Assembly: GCF_013393185.1 (NCBI RefSeq)
Contig: NZ_QJQX01000083.1
Coordinates: 62,001-126,000 of the forward strand
Source of the DNA: Sphingobium lactosutens
Lineage (GTDB): Bacteria > Pseudomonadota > Alphaproteobacteria > Sphingomonadales > Sphingomonadaceae
Direction of reading: 5' to 3'
Length of the DNA stretch: 64,000 bases
The first letter of the stretch is position 1. Every line of letters begins with the position of its first letter. The translations under genes and the position numbers were made by a program. Below, one piece after another: positions 35,152 through 44,566 of the stretch. The notes below the pieces were generated by a model. The model was not told the DNA's origin and did no database searches. It saw only the letters and a list, made by a program, of their open reading frames with translations.

Positions 35152-36590
35152 GCCGCCTCTGCGAGCAGCGCGCGATAAAGCGCGGCGTAGCGGGTCGCGC
35201 TATGATGCCAGGACACGTCGGACCGCATCGCCGCGCGCTGCATCGCCTGCCACACGGCCCTGTCTCGATGCAGTTCCACCACCCGCGCGATCGCGCCATG
35301 CAGCGCCAGCGGATCGGACGCGGCGAACATGACTCCCGTCGCTACGCCAGCGCTCACCGCCGCCTCATTGGCGTCGATCACCGTGTCGGCCAGTCCACCG
35401 ACCCGCGCCACCACCGGCAGGCAACCATAGCGCAGCCCGTAAAGCTGGGTCAGGCCGCACGGCTCGAAGCGCGAGGGGATCAGGATCGCGTCGCCGCCCG
35501 CCTGCATCAGGTGCGACAGCGGTTCGTCATAGCCGATCTGGACGCCCACCCGGCCGCGATGCCGATCGGCCGCACCCAGGAACGCGCCCTCCAGCGGATG
35601 ATCCCCCGATCCCAGCAAGGCAAGCTTCGCCCCCAGCCCGACCAGATGGTCGATCGCCGCGATCATCAGGTCCATGCCCTTCTGCCAGGTCAGGCGGCTG
35701 ACGATGATGAAGATTGGTCCATCATCCCGGTCCAGCCCGAACTTCTTTTCCAGCGCGCGGCGGTTGGCGGTACGCCCTGACAGAGTGCGCGCGCCATAGG
35801 GCTTGGCGATCAGCGGATCGGCCGACGGGTTCCAGATATCGGTGTCGACCCCGTTCAAGATACCATGTAGCCGTTCGACACGTCCGTTGATCAGGCCGTC
35901 CAGTCCCATGCCATGGACGGGCGAACGGATTTCCTGCGCATAGGTCGGGCTGACCGTCGTGATCGCGTCGGCGGACACGAGGCCCGCCTTCAAATAGCCG
36001 ATCCCGCCATAATATTCGACGCCATCGACGCCCCACGCTTCCGGTGGCAAACCCAGGCCCGCGAAGACATCCGCGCCGAACCGCCCCTGAAAGGCGAGAT
36101 TATGGATGGTCACGACCTTGGGCACCGCCGCAGCCGGACCGAAACGCATGTAGGCGGCCGTCATCGCCGCCTGCCAGTCATGGACATGGACGATATCGGG
36201 CCGCCACCCTTTTAGCGTGCCTTCGGCAATGTCCGCCCCGACGCGCGACAGGGCCGCGAAACGGCGCCAATTGTCACCCCAGTCATTGCCGCCATGATCG
36301 CCATAGGGGCCACCTTCGCGCGCGAAAAAGGCCGGCGCGTCCAGCACCAGCAGGTCCAGCCCCTCGACCTTGGCGGAAAGGACAGCTGCGGGGACGCCGA
36401 ACAGATCGTCATAGCGACGCACCGCCTTCGCCTTGCCCAGCCGCGACAGGACGGATGGATAGCCGGGCACCAGCGTCCGGCTCGATATCCCTTCCTCCAC
36501 CAGCGCGCCGGGCAGCGCGCCGACCACGTCGGCCAGCCCACCGGTCTTGATCAGCGGATAGATTTCGGAGGCAACCGACAGAAGCTTCAT
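35148..36590 (-). CDS. glgA: Glycogen synthase (ADP-glucose)
   Basis: 480 residues, GT5. The N-terminal ADP-binding KTGGLADVVGALP (16-28) and the C-terminal SRFEPCGLTQLYGLRYG with the catalytic Glu are intact, and VHVHDWQAAM contains the acceptor-site segment. It elongates alpha-1,4-glucan from ADP-glucose supplied by GlgC. ATG at 36590 was chosen because AAGGA lies five bases upstream and the protein then begins MKLLSVASE as the family does. It follows glgC by 14 bp. Confidence 0.95.
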   Translation of the reverse strand: MKLLSVASEIYPLIKTGGLADVVGALPGALVEEGISSRTLVPGYPSVLSRLGKAKAVRRYDDLFGVPAAVLSAKVEGLDLLVLDAPAFFAREGGPYGDHGGNDWGDNWRRFAALSRVGADIAEGTLKGWRPDIVHVHDWQAAMTAAYMRFGPAAAVPKVVTIHNLAFQGRFGADVFAGLGLPPEAWGVDGVEYYGGIGYLKAGLVSADAITTVSPTYAQEIRSPVHGMGLDGLINGRVERLHGILNGVDTDIWNPSADPLIAKPYGARTLSGRTANRRALEKKFGLDRDDGPIFIIVSRLTWQKGMDLMIAAIDHLVGLGAKLALLGSGDHPLEGAFLGAADRHRGRVGVQIGYDEPLSHLMQAGGDAILIPSRFEPCGLTQLYGLRYGCLPVVARVGGLADTVIDANEAAVSAGVATGVMFAASDPLALHGAIARVVELHRDRAVWQAMQRAAMRSDVSWHHSATRYAALYRALLAEAA

Positions 36591-36604
36591 CGTCATCCTT
36601 GCGC

Positions 36605-37864
36605 TTAGGCCGCCAGCCGGTCGAGCATCGTCTGGGTGACGAGGCACACGCCGCTGTCGGTCCGGCGGAAACGCTGCGCGTCATATTCGGGATTTTCGCC
36701 GATAATGAGGCCTGAGGGAATGATGATCCCCGAATCCACCACGCATTTGTGCAGCCGCGCCCCGCGCCCGATCTCGCAGTCGGGCATGATGATGCTTTCC
36801 GTGACGGACGAGAAGCTGTGCGTTCGCACCCCCGAAAAGAGCAGGCTGCGATGCAGCGAGGAACCCGACACGATGCAGCCGCCCGCCACCAGCGAAGAAG
36901 TGGCCGAGCCGCGCCGGCCATCCTCATTATGGACGAACTTGGCGGGCGGCGTGACTTCCGAATAGGTCCAGAGCGGCCAGCTGCGGTCGTAAAGATCGAG
37001 CGACGGCACCACGTCGGTCAGGTCGATATTGGCCTGCCAATAGGCATCGATCGTGCCGACGTCCCGCCAATAGGGCACCAGTTCGCTTTCCGCACGCACG
37101 CAGCTGCTCGAAAAGCGATGCGCCACGGCTTTGCCATGCTTGACGATGTAGGGGATGATATCGCCGCCGAAATCGCGCTTGCTGTCCTTCTCGTCCGCGT
37201 CGCGCAGCAATTGTTCGATCAGGAAGCGGGTGCGGAAGACGTAGATGCCCATCGACGCCAGCGCCATATCGGGCTGGCCGGGAATGGCGGGCGGGTTCTT
37301 GGGTTTTTCTACGAAGTCGGTGATGATGTCCTGTTCGTCGACATGCATGACGCCAAAGCCGACGGCTTCCTTGCGCGGCACTTCCAGACAGCCGACGGTG
37401 ACGTCCGCACCACTGTCGACATGCTGCTGGAGCATCAGCTCATAGTCCATCTTGTAGACATGGTCGCCCGCCAGGATGACCATATATTCGGGCGCATAGC
37501 TTTCGATGATGTCGATATTCTGGAACACCGCGTCGGCCGTGCCCTCATACCATTGGCTTTCAGAGATACGCTGGCTCGCGGGCAGGATGTCGAAACTCTC
37601 GTTACGTTCGGGGCGCAGGAAATTCCAGCCGCGCTGCAAGTGCCGGATCAGCGAGTGGGCCTTGTACTGCGTAGCAACCCCAATGCGACGGATGCCGCTG
37701 TTGAGCGCGTTGGAGAGCGCAAAGTCGATGATCCGCGCCTTGCCGCCGAAATGGACCGCTGGCTTGGCCCGGCGGTCGGTCAGTTCCGCAAGTCGACTGC
37801 CGCGTCCCCCCGCCAGCACATAGGCCATGGCATCACGCGCGATCGGCTGATATTTTGTCTGCAT
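36605..37864 (-). CDS. glgC: Glucose-1-phosphate adenylyltransferase
   Basis: 419 residues. The N-terminal AYVLAGGRGSRL with ELTDRRAKPAV and GGKARIIDFALSN are the substrate and regulator sites of GlgC, and the C-terminal left-handed beta-helix follows. It makes ADP-glucose, the committed step of glycogen synthesis, and is normally under allosteric control. ATG at 37864 matches the N-terminal length of rhizobial homologues and has GGGAGAGG upstream; a TTG at 37918 that touches the glgB stop is the alternative. Confidence 0.95.
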   Translation of the reverse strand: MQTKYQPIARDAMAYVLAGGRGSRLAELTDRRAKPAVHFGGKARIIDFALSNALNSGIRRIGVATQYKAHSLIRHLQRGWNFLRPERNESFDILPASQRISESQWYEGTADAVFQNIDIIESYAPEYMVILAGDHVYKMDYELMLQQHVDSGADVTVGCLEVPRKEAVGFGVMHVDEQDIITDFVEKPKNPPAIPGQPDMALASMGIYVFRTRFLIEQLLRDADEKDSKRDFGGDIIPYIVKHGKAVAHRFSSSCVRAESELVPYWRDVGTIDAYWQANIDLTDVVPSLDLYDRSWPLWTYSEVTPPAKFVHNEDGRRGSATSSLVAGGCIVSGSSLHRSLLFSGVRTHSFSSVTESIIMPDCEIGRGARLHKCVVDSGIIIPSGLIIGENPEYDAQRFRRTDSGVCLVTQTMLDRLAA

Positions 37865-37914
37865 TGGGCCTCTCCCTGTCTGCCCGCTCGTCGCCTGCAC
37901 GCGCCCGTCGGTAT

Positions 37915-40074
37915 TCAATAATCCAGCTCCAGCATCAAGGTTGCGAAGGGTGGGATGGTGATGTTCGCCCAGCCTTCCTCGTCCGCCTTGACCATGCCCA
38001 GATTACCGGCCCCGCTGCCGCCATAATCCAGCGCATCGCTGTTCACTATTTCACGCCACTGCCCGCCCGACGGCAAGCGCATCCGATAGGCATGGCGCAG
38101 CACCGGCGTGAAATGGCTGATGACGACGATCGGCATGGCGCCGGGTGCGCGACGTACCCAGGCGAAGATCGAATCCGCCGCTGCGTCCACCAGCACCCAT
38201 TCGAACCCCTCCGCCTCGCAATCCCGGGCATGAAGCGCAGGCCGATCCCGATAGAGGCGATTAAGTTCGCAAAGCAGCTTCTGCACGCCACGATGCGGCG
38301 CATGATCGAGCAGATGCCAGTCGAGCGCACGGTCTTCGTTCCATTCGGCGCGCTGCGCGAATTCCTGCCCCATGAACAGCAGCTTCTTGCCCGGATAGCC
38401 CCACATCAGGCCGTAATAGGCGCGCAGGGTCGCGAATTTCTGCCAATCGTCGCCCGCCATCTTATGCAGTAGCGACGCCTTGCCGTGCACCACTTCGTCA
38501 TGGCTCAGCGCCAGCACGAAATTCTCCGTAAAGGCGTAGAGCAGGCCGAAAGTAATGTCGTCATGATGATGGACGCGGTGCACCGGATCGCGCTGCAAAT
38601 AGCGCAGCGTGTCGTGCATGAAGCCCATATTCCATTTGAAGCCGAAGCCGAGGCCACCGCTGTGCGCGGGCTGTGACACGCCCGGCCAACTGGTGGATTC
38701 CTCCGCGATCGTCATGACGCCGGGATGCGCGCCGTAGAGCGCCTTGTTCATCTGCTGGAGGAAGTCGACCGCCTCCACATTCTCCCGCCCGCCATGGTCG
38801 TTGGGGATCCACTCCCCCGCCTTGCGCGAATAATCGAGGTAGAGCATTGACGCGACCGCATCGACCCGCAGGCCGTCGACATGATAGCGCTCCGCCCAGA
38901 ACAGTGCGTTGTTGACCAGAAACTGCGCCACCTCGCGCCGCCCGAAATTATAGATGGCGGTGTTCCAGTCCGGATGGAAGCCCTTGCGCGGGTCGGCATG
39001 TTCGTAGAGCGCGGTGCCGTCGAACTGCGCCAGCCCATGCTCGTCGGTCGGAAAATGCGCCGGCACCCAGTCGAGGATGACGCCGATCCCGGCCTGATGC
39101 GCGCCGTCGACGAAGCGCGCGAAGCCGGCCGGATCGCCGAAACGCGCGGTGGGCGCATAGAGGCCCAGCGTCTGATAGCCCCAGCTCGGATCATAGGGAT
39201 ATTCGCTGATCGGCAGGAACTCGATATGGGTGAAGCCCAGACCCACGACATAGGGGATCAGCCGTTTCGCCAGTTCGTCCCAGTCCAAGAACTGACCATG
39301 TTCGTCCCGCTGCCATGACCCGGCATGGACTTCGTAGATCGATATAGGTTCGCGGCGCGGATCGGCCTTCGCCCAATGTTCGGCATGACGCGCATCGCCC
39401 CACACATGATCGAGCGGTGCGGCGACGATCGAAGCGGTCGAGGGGCGCAGTTCCGCAGCGAAGGCGAAGGGGTCGGACTTGAGCGGCAACACCACACCGT
39501 CCGCGCCGACAATCTCATATTTATAACGGCTGCCCGCTCCCACTTCGGGCAGGAAGATTTCCCACACGCCCGCATCCGCCCGATGCCGCATCGCACCGCG
39601 CCGGCCATCCCAGCGGTTGAAGTCGCCCACCACCGACACGCGCTGCGCATTGGGCGCCCAGACCGCAAAATGGGTGCCGGTCACGCCTTCATGGCTGATA
39701 ATATGCGCACCCAGCTTGTCGAACAGCCGGGCATGCGATCCTTCCGCCAGGAAATAATCGTCCATCGGTCCCAGCACCGGGCCGAAGCCATAGGGATCGA
39801 CCAACGCATAGTCGCCGCCATCGGCATAATGGGCAACGTAGCGCAGCGGCTGACGCTTGCGTACCGACACCTTGCCGAAGAACAGCCCGTCGGGATGGAT
39901 GCGCTCCAATGTGCCGACCGGCTTGCCTGCCAATGTCTGCGCGCTGACGCCGACCGCTTCGGGCAGCATCACGCACGCGGTAAACCCCTTCTCCGCAAGA
40001 TGGACGCCGAGCGTGGCAAAGGGATCATCCTCGCGGCCCTGAACTAGCCGGTCGATCTGCTCCGGCGTCAGCAC
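37915..40074 (-). CDS. glgB: 1,4-alpha-glucan branching enzyme
   Basis: 719 residues with two CBM48-like domains (about 15-215) and a GH13 barrel. The catalytic Asp lies in LRVDAVASML, the Glu in IAEESTSWPGVS and the HD pair in ALSHDEVVHGK. It forms alpha-1,6 branches. The start appears to be GTG at 40074, 20 bp after the glgP stop; the ribosome-binding site is weak. The position between glgP and glgC is common in alphaproteobacteria. Confidence 0.95.
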   Translation of the reverse strand: MLTPEQIDRLVQGREDDPFATLGVHLAEKGFTACVMLPEAVGVSAQTLAGKPVGTLERIHPDGLFFGKVSVRKRQPLRYVAHYADGGDYALVDPYGFGPVLGPMDDYFLAEGSHARLFDKLGAHIISHEGVTGTHFAVWAPNAQRVSVVGDFNRWDGRRGAMRHRADAGVWEIFLPEVGAGSRYKYEIVGADGVVLPLKSDPFAFAAELRPSTASIVAAPLDHVWGDARHAEHWAKADPRREPISIYEVHAGSWQRDEHGQFLDWDELAKRLIPYVVGLGFTHIEFLPISEYPYDPSWGYQTLGLYAPTARFGDPAGFARFVDGAHQAGIGVILDWVPAHFPTDEHGLAQFDGTALYEHADPRKGFHPDWNTAIYNFGRREVAQFLVNNALFWAERYHVDGLRVDAVASMLYLDYSRKAGEWIPNDHGGRENVEAVDFLQQMNKALYGAHPGVMTIAEESTSWPGVSQPAHSGGLGFGFKWNMGFMHDTLRYLQRDPVHRVHHHDDITFGLLYAFTENFVLALSHDEVVHGKASLLHKMAGDDWQKFATLRAYYGLMWGYPGKKLLFMGQEFAQRAEWNEDRALDWHLLDHAPHRGVQKLLCELNRLYRDRPALHARDCEAEGFEWVLVDAAADSIFAWVRRAPGAMPIVVISHFTPVLRHAYRMRLPSGGQWREIVNSDALDYGGSGAGNLGMVKADEEGWANITIPPFATLMLELDY

Positions 40075-40093
40075 GCGCCGTTTCTAGCCTCGT

Positions 40094-42562
40094 TCATGCA
40101 CCCATCTTCCAGATATCTTTCGCATATTCTCTTATGGTGCGATCCGACGAGAACCACCCCATGCGCGCGACATTGTGGATAGCCTTCTTCGCCCAGAGCG
40201 CCTGATCCTCCCAGACCCGGTCGACCTCCCGTTGGGCAGCGGAATAGCTGTCGAAATCGGCCGTGAGCATGAACCAGTCATGGTCGTAAATGCCCTGGAT
40301 CAGATCTCGGTAGCGATCCGGATCGTCGGGCGAGAAGACACCACCGGCAATGGCGTCCAGCGCCTGGCAGAGTTCGCGGCTTTGCCCGATCACGTCGCGC
40401 GGCACATAGCCGTTGGCGCGGCGCTCGTTCACCTCCTGCGCGGTCAGGCCAAAGATGATGATATTGTCTTCGCCCACATGGTCGCGCATCTCGACATTGG
40501 CGCCGTCGAGCGTGCCGATGGTCAGCGCGCCATTGACCGCGAACTTCATGTTGCCGGTGCCCGACGCTTCCATGCCGGCAGTCGAAATCTGCTCGCTGAG
40601 GTCGGCGGCGGGAATCATCATTTCCGCCATCGAGACATTGTAGTTGGGCACGAACTGGACCTTCAACAGCCCCTGCACCGCCGGGTCGTGATTGATCGCG
40701 CGGGCGACGTCGTTCGCCAGTTTGATGATCAGCTTGGCATTATGATAGCTGGGCGCGGCCTTGCCGCCGAACAGCTTGACGCGCGGCACCCAGTTCTTTT
40801 CGGGATGCGAGCGTATCTGGTCGTAGAGCGACACCGCTTCCACGATGTTGAGCAACTGCCGCTTATATTCATGGATGCGCTTGATCTGGATGTCGAACAG
40901 CGCGGACGGGTCTATCCGCGCATTGAAGCGTTTGCGCAGCAGGTTCGCCAGCGCCACCTTGTTCGCGCGCTTCACGCCCAGGAATTTCTCCTGGAACGCG
41001 CTGTCGTCAGCAAAACGGTCAAGGTCGCGCAGCGCCTCCGCATCATCCATGAACCGGTCGCCGATCGCCTCGCGGATCAGTTCGAACAGGCCATGGTTGC
41101 ACTGCATCAGCCAGCGGCGGAAAGTGACGCCATTGGTCTTGTTGTTGATCCGCGCCGGGTAGAGTTTGTGCAGGTCGGCAAACACCGTAACCTTCATCAG
41201 GTCGGTATGCAGCGCCGACACGCCATTGACGCTGTGCGATCCGGCAAAGGCCAGATTGCCCATGCGCACCCGCCGTCCGCCATGCTCGTCGATCAGGGAA
41301 ATCGCCCCGATCGCGCCGTCGTCAAACTGTCCGGATTTGCGAGCCTCCGCCAGCAGGCGGCTGTTCACCGCATAGACGATCTGCATGTGCCGGGGCAGCA
41401 GACGCTCGAACAGCGGCACCGGCCAGCTTTCCAGCGCCTCGGGCAGCAAGGTGTGGTTGGTATAGCTGAAGGTGCGCCGGGTGATGTCCCACGCCTCGTC
41501 GAAATCCAGCCCATGATCATCGAGCAGGATGCGCATCAGTTCCGCGACCGCCACCGCCGGATGGGTGTCGTTCAGCTGGATCGCCGCCTTGTCCGGCAGG
41601 GTCTTGATGCTGCCGAAATATTGGATGTGCCGCCGGACGATGTCCTGCAACGACGCGGAGGAGAAGAAATATTCCTGCCGCAAACGCAGTTCCTGACCGG
41701 CGGGTGAGCTGTCCGCCGGATAGAGGACGCGGGTCAGCGCCTCGGCCCGGTTGCTTTCCGCCAGCGCGCCCAGATGGTCGCCGGCATTGAACTTGTCGAG
41801 CAGGATCGGATCGATCGGCTGCGCTTCCCACAGGCGCAGCGTGTTGACCCGCTTGCCCCGCCAGCCCGCGATCGGCGTGTCATAGGGGGTCGCGATCACC
41901 CGTTCGCCTGGCTTCCAGAGCATCTGGTGCGGTCCGGCTTCCTCGCCCTCGGCCGGATCGACACGCCCGCCAAAGCCGACCTCATAGCTTGCCTCGCGCC
42001 GCTCGAATTCCCAGGGATTGCCATGCGCCAGCCAGTTTTCCGGCAATTCCACCTGCCAGCCGTCGCTGATCTCCTGCCGGAACATGCCGTTCACATAGCG
42101 GATGCCATAGCCATAGGCAGGCACATCGACCGTCGCCATGCTCTCCATGAAGCAGGCCGCCAGCCGCCCCAGGCCGCCATTGCCCAGCGCCGCATCCGGC
42201 TCGAGCGCGGCGATCAGGTCAAGGTCGACGCCCAGCGAGTCCAGCGCCGCCTGCAAATCGTCCAGCATCTCCAGATTGGACGCCGCATCGCGCATCAGCC
42301 GGCCGATCAGGAATTCCAGGCTCAGATAATAGACCCGCCGGCCCTGTTCCTCATAGGTCTTCTGCGTGGACGCGATCCATGCATCGATCACCCGGTCGCG
42401 AATTTCGAGGATCACCGCATGCAACCAGTCGTGCGGCTTGGCCGCGGCGGCATTCTTGCCTATGCGATAGGTGAGGCGCTCGACAATCTCCTGCGCCAAC
42501 ACTTCCGGGTCCACCTGCCTCGGCGCGGGCTGAGGAAGTCTGGTCTGGCCTTGGAGAGTCAT
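40094..42562 (-). CDS. glgP: Glycogen phosphorylase
   Basis: 822 residues, GT35. The PLP lysine lies in GTGNMKFAVNGALTIG, and LGNGGLGRLAACFM and the C-terminal ISTAGMEASG are in place. It releases glucose-1-phosphate from glycogen, which GlgC can reuse. ATG at 42562 has GAGGGGGA seven bases upstream; the longer frame to 42601 is unsupported. First gene of the operon glgP-glgB-glgC-glgA-glgX, so synthesis and breakdown are transcribed together. Confidence 0.95.
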   Translation of the reverse strand: MTLQGQTRLPQPAPRQVDPEVLAQEIVERLTYRIGKNAAAAKPHDWLHAVILEIRDRVIDAWIASTQKTYEEQGRRVYYLSLEFLIGRLMRDAASNLEMLDDLQAALDSLGVDLDLIAALEPDAALGNGGLGRLAACFMESMATVDVPAYGYGIRYVNGMFRQEISDGWQVELPENWLAHGNPWEFERREASYEVGFGGRVDPAEGEEAGPHQMLWKPGERVIATPYDTPIAGWRGKRVNTLRLWEAQPIDPILLDKFNAGDHLGALAESNRAEALTRVLYPADSSPAGQELRLRQEYFFSSASLQDIVRRHIQYFGSIKTLPDKAAIQLNDTHPAVAVAELMRILLDDHGLDFDEAWDITRRTFSYTNHTLLPEALESWPVPLFERLLPRHMQIVYAVNSRLLAEARKSGQFDDGAIGAISLIDEHGGRRVRMGNLAFAGSHSVNGVSALHTDLMKVTVFADLHKLYPARINNKTNGVTFRRWLMQCNHGLFELIREAIGDRFMDDAEALRDLDRFADDSAFQEKFLGVKRANKVALANLLRKRFNARIDPSALFDIQIKRIHEYKRQLLNIVEAVSLYDQIRSHPEKNWVPRVKLFGGKAAPSYHNAKLIIKLANDVARAINHDPAVQGLLKVQFVPNYNVSMAEMMIPAADLSEQISTAGMEASGTGNMKFAVNGALTIGTLDGANVEMRDHVGEDNIIIFGLTAQEVNERRANGYVPRDVIGQSRELCQALDAIAGGVFSPDDPDRYRDLIQGIYDHDWFMLTADFDSYSAAQREVDRVWEDQALWAKKAIHNVARMGWFSSDRTIREYAKDIWKMGA

Positions 42563-42670
42563 CGCGCGGTCCCCCTCTTGAGTCACCGCGGATGATGGCA
42601 CAGCCTCATAGCCCGCGCCATGGCCATTTTGCGGCGCAGCAATAATGGCCGGAGGCGCAATTCGATCCCG

Positions 42671-43882
42671 TCAGCCGCGCCGTGTCTGGACGATCGCGTC
42701 GGCCACGCCCTGCCGCAATTGCGCCCGCACTGGATAGGCGCTGGACGGCAGCAACTGGGTCATGAAGATGCCGATCAGCCGCTCGACCGGGTCGATCCAG
42801 AAATAGGTCGAAAACACCCCGCCCCAATAATATTCGCCGCCCGCCAGCCCCATGGCGAAACCAAGGCCGAAGCCCACGCCCTGATAGTCCGCCTCGCTGA
42901 ACATGCCGCTCGACATAGTGGACAGGTCGCCCCCGCCCGGCAGCTGGTTGCTGCGCATCTGTTCGACCGTCTCCGGTCTCAGCAGCCTTGCTCCATCCAG
43001 TTCGCCGCCGCGCAGCAGCATCCGCGCAAAGCGGTGATAGTCCGCCGCACAGGACACAAGGCCGCCGCCACCCGACAGAAAACGCTCCCGCCGCCAGCCG
43101 CTGCGCGCGCCATGGTCGCCCACCGTGCGAACGCCGTCCGCCCCCAGCCGCCATGCGTCGGTCATGCGATCCGCCTTGTCGGCCAATAGCAGAAACCCCG
43201 TATCGGCCATCCCCAGCGGGCCGAAAATACGCTCCCGGAAGACCGTCTCCAGATCGAGTCCCGTCAACCGCTCGACAACCACGCCCAGCACATCGGTCGA
43301 CACCGAATAATTCCATCGCTCGCCCGGCGAAAATTCTAGCGGCAATGTGGCGAGATCGGCGATGAACTGGTCGGAGGTCCGCTTCTGCTGGAACTCGTCC
43401 AGCCCCAGCTTGCGATAGCGCGCGTCGATCGGCGTCTGGCGTTGCAGGCCGTAGGTCAGGCCCGACGTATGACGCAACAGATCGATCATCTGCATCGCCC
43501 GCTTCGGCCGCGCGCGATTGGCCCGCCCGACTCGCAGGTAGGCAAATTCGGGGATCACGTCCGTCACCGGCGTATCCAGCGCCACCTTGCCCTGCTCCAC
43601 CAGCATCATGAACGCAACCGACGTCACGGGCTTGGTCATCGACGCAATGCGGTAAAGCGCATCATCGCGCAGCGGATCGCCCTTCGCCCGCGCTTCGCCG
43701 CGCACGACCGACAGCAGCGGGACCTCGTCGCGCGACAGCAGCAATTGCATGTGTGGCAGCTTGCCCGACGTAACATAAGTCCGGTCCAGAAAATCGACCA
43801 GCGCCTCCAGCCGGTCCGGGTCCATCCCCGCCGCCTGCGCCGCCGCCCTATCCAGTCCTTCAACGGCCAGACCTTCGATCAT
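42671..43882 (-). CDS. Serine beta-lactamase-like hydrolase (class C/EstB family)
   Basis: 403 residues of the beta-lactamase/D-alanine carboxypeptidase fold. The nucleophile motif is SMTK in RIASMTKPVTS, and the second motif is YSVS in RWNYSVSTDVLG, where Tyr-x-Asn is expected. There is no clear signal peptide, which fits a cytoplasmic EstB-type esterase more than a resistance enzyme. It is probably an esterase of unknown substrate. The gene stands alone, diverging from the sigma-factor gene. Confidence 0.86.
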   Translation of the reverse strand: MIEGLAVEGLDRAAAQAAGMDPDRLEALVDFLDRTYVTSGKLPHMQLLLSRDEVPLLSVVRGEARAKGDPLRDDALYRIASMTKPVTSVAFMMLVEQGKVALDTPVTDVIPEFAYLRVGRANRARPKRAMQMIDLLRHTSGLTYGLQRQTPIDARYRKLGLDEFQQKRTSDQFIADLATLPLEFSPGERWNYSVSTDVLGVVVERLTGLDLETVFRERIFGPLGMADTGFLLLADKADRMTDAWRLGADGVRTVGDHGARSGWRRERFLSGGGGLVSCAADYHRFARMLLRGGELDGARLLRPETVEQMRSNQLPGGGDLSTMSSGMFSEADYQGVGFGLGFAMGLAGGEYYWGGVFSTYFWIDPVERLIGIFMTQLLPSSAYPVRAQLRQGVADAIVQTRRG

Positions 43883-43974
43883 GCGCGCACTGCTCCTGTT
43901 GTTTCACCCGCGCTAGAGCAGCGCTGCGCGCAGGTAAACAGCTTGCCGATTGCCAAGACCCCTTCCTCCCCTCT

Positions 43975-44529
43975 ATGGCAACCCGCCTGATCGCCACGCA
44001 TTGGACAAAGACAGGCATGGCCACCGGCCTTTCCGCGATATTCATGGCAAATCGTCCCGCCCTGCTGCGCTTTCTGCGCGCGCGCGGCGCGGGCGACGAT
44101 GCCGAGGATCTTTTGCAGGACATGTGGATGAAGCTGGAGGCCAAGGATCTTGGCCCGGTCAGCGACCCCTTGCCCTATCTCTATCGCATGGCCAACAACC
44201 TCATGCTCGACCGCTACCGTTCGGCCACCCGGCGCGAGCGGCGGGAACAGGACTGGGCGGAAGGCGCAGGCGGTGTCATGGCCGATCCGACCGAGGATAT
44301 CGCGATCGACGATCGCATGATCCTGAACCAGAAGCTGGACGAAGCGCGCGCCGTGCTGCGCGACCTTGGCCCGCGCGTCGAGATGGTGTTCCGCCGCTTC
44401 CGCATCGAGGGCGTCGGGCAGAAGGTGATCGCCGCCGAATTGGGCGTCAGCCTGACCACCGTCGAAAAGGATCTGCAAAAGGCATATCGCGCAATGCTGG
44501 CGCTCAAGCAGAAAATGGATACGGAATGA
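43975..44529 (+). CDS. FecI-like ECF sigma factor
   Basis: 184 residues: sigma region 2 (FLRARGAGDDAEDLLQDMWMKL, PYLYRMANNLMLDRYR) and region 4 (FRRFRIEGVGQKVIAAELGVSLTTVEKDLQKAYRAM). It should direct transcription of the adjacent receptor genes when released by the FecR-type protein. Starts at 43975, 44017 and 44044 are all possible and none has a good ribosome-binding site. Followed after 37 bp by the fecR-like gene. Confidence 0.88.
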   Translation: MATRLIATHWTKTGMATGLSAIFMANRPALLRFLRARGAGDDAEDLLQDMWMKLEAKDLGPVSDPLPYLYRMANNLMLDRYRSATRRERREQDWAEGAGGVMADPTEDIAIDDRMILNQKLDEARAVLRDLGPRVEMVFRRFRIEGVGQKVIAAELGVSLTTVEKDLQKAYRAMLALKQKMDTE

Positions 44530-44566
44530 TCGGGTCGGCGGCGTCAAGCTCTGCAAGGGGCAGAAT

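Noticed and set aside
40175..41707. Long plus-strand open frame of 510 codons opposite glgP
   Set aside because: It is antisense to the glycogen phosphorylase gene, which has all its catalytic motifs; composition is typical of a shadow frame.
42671..43882. Beta-lactamase-family protein as an antibiotic-resistance gene
   Set aside because: There is no clear signal peptide, the second motif is YSV rather than YxN, and the family includes many esterases; resistance cannot be claimed.
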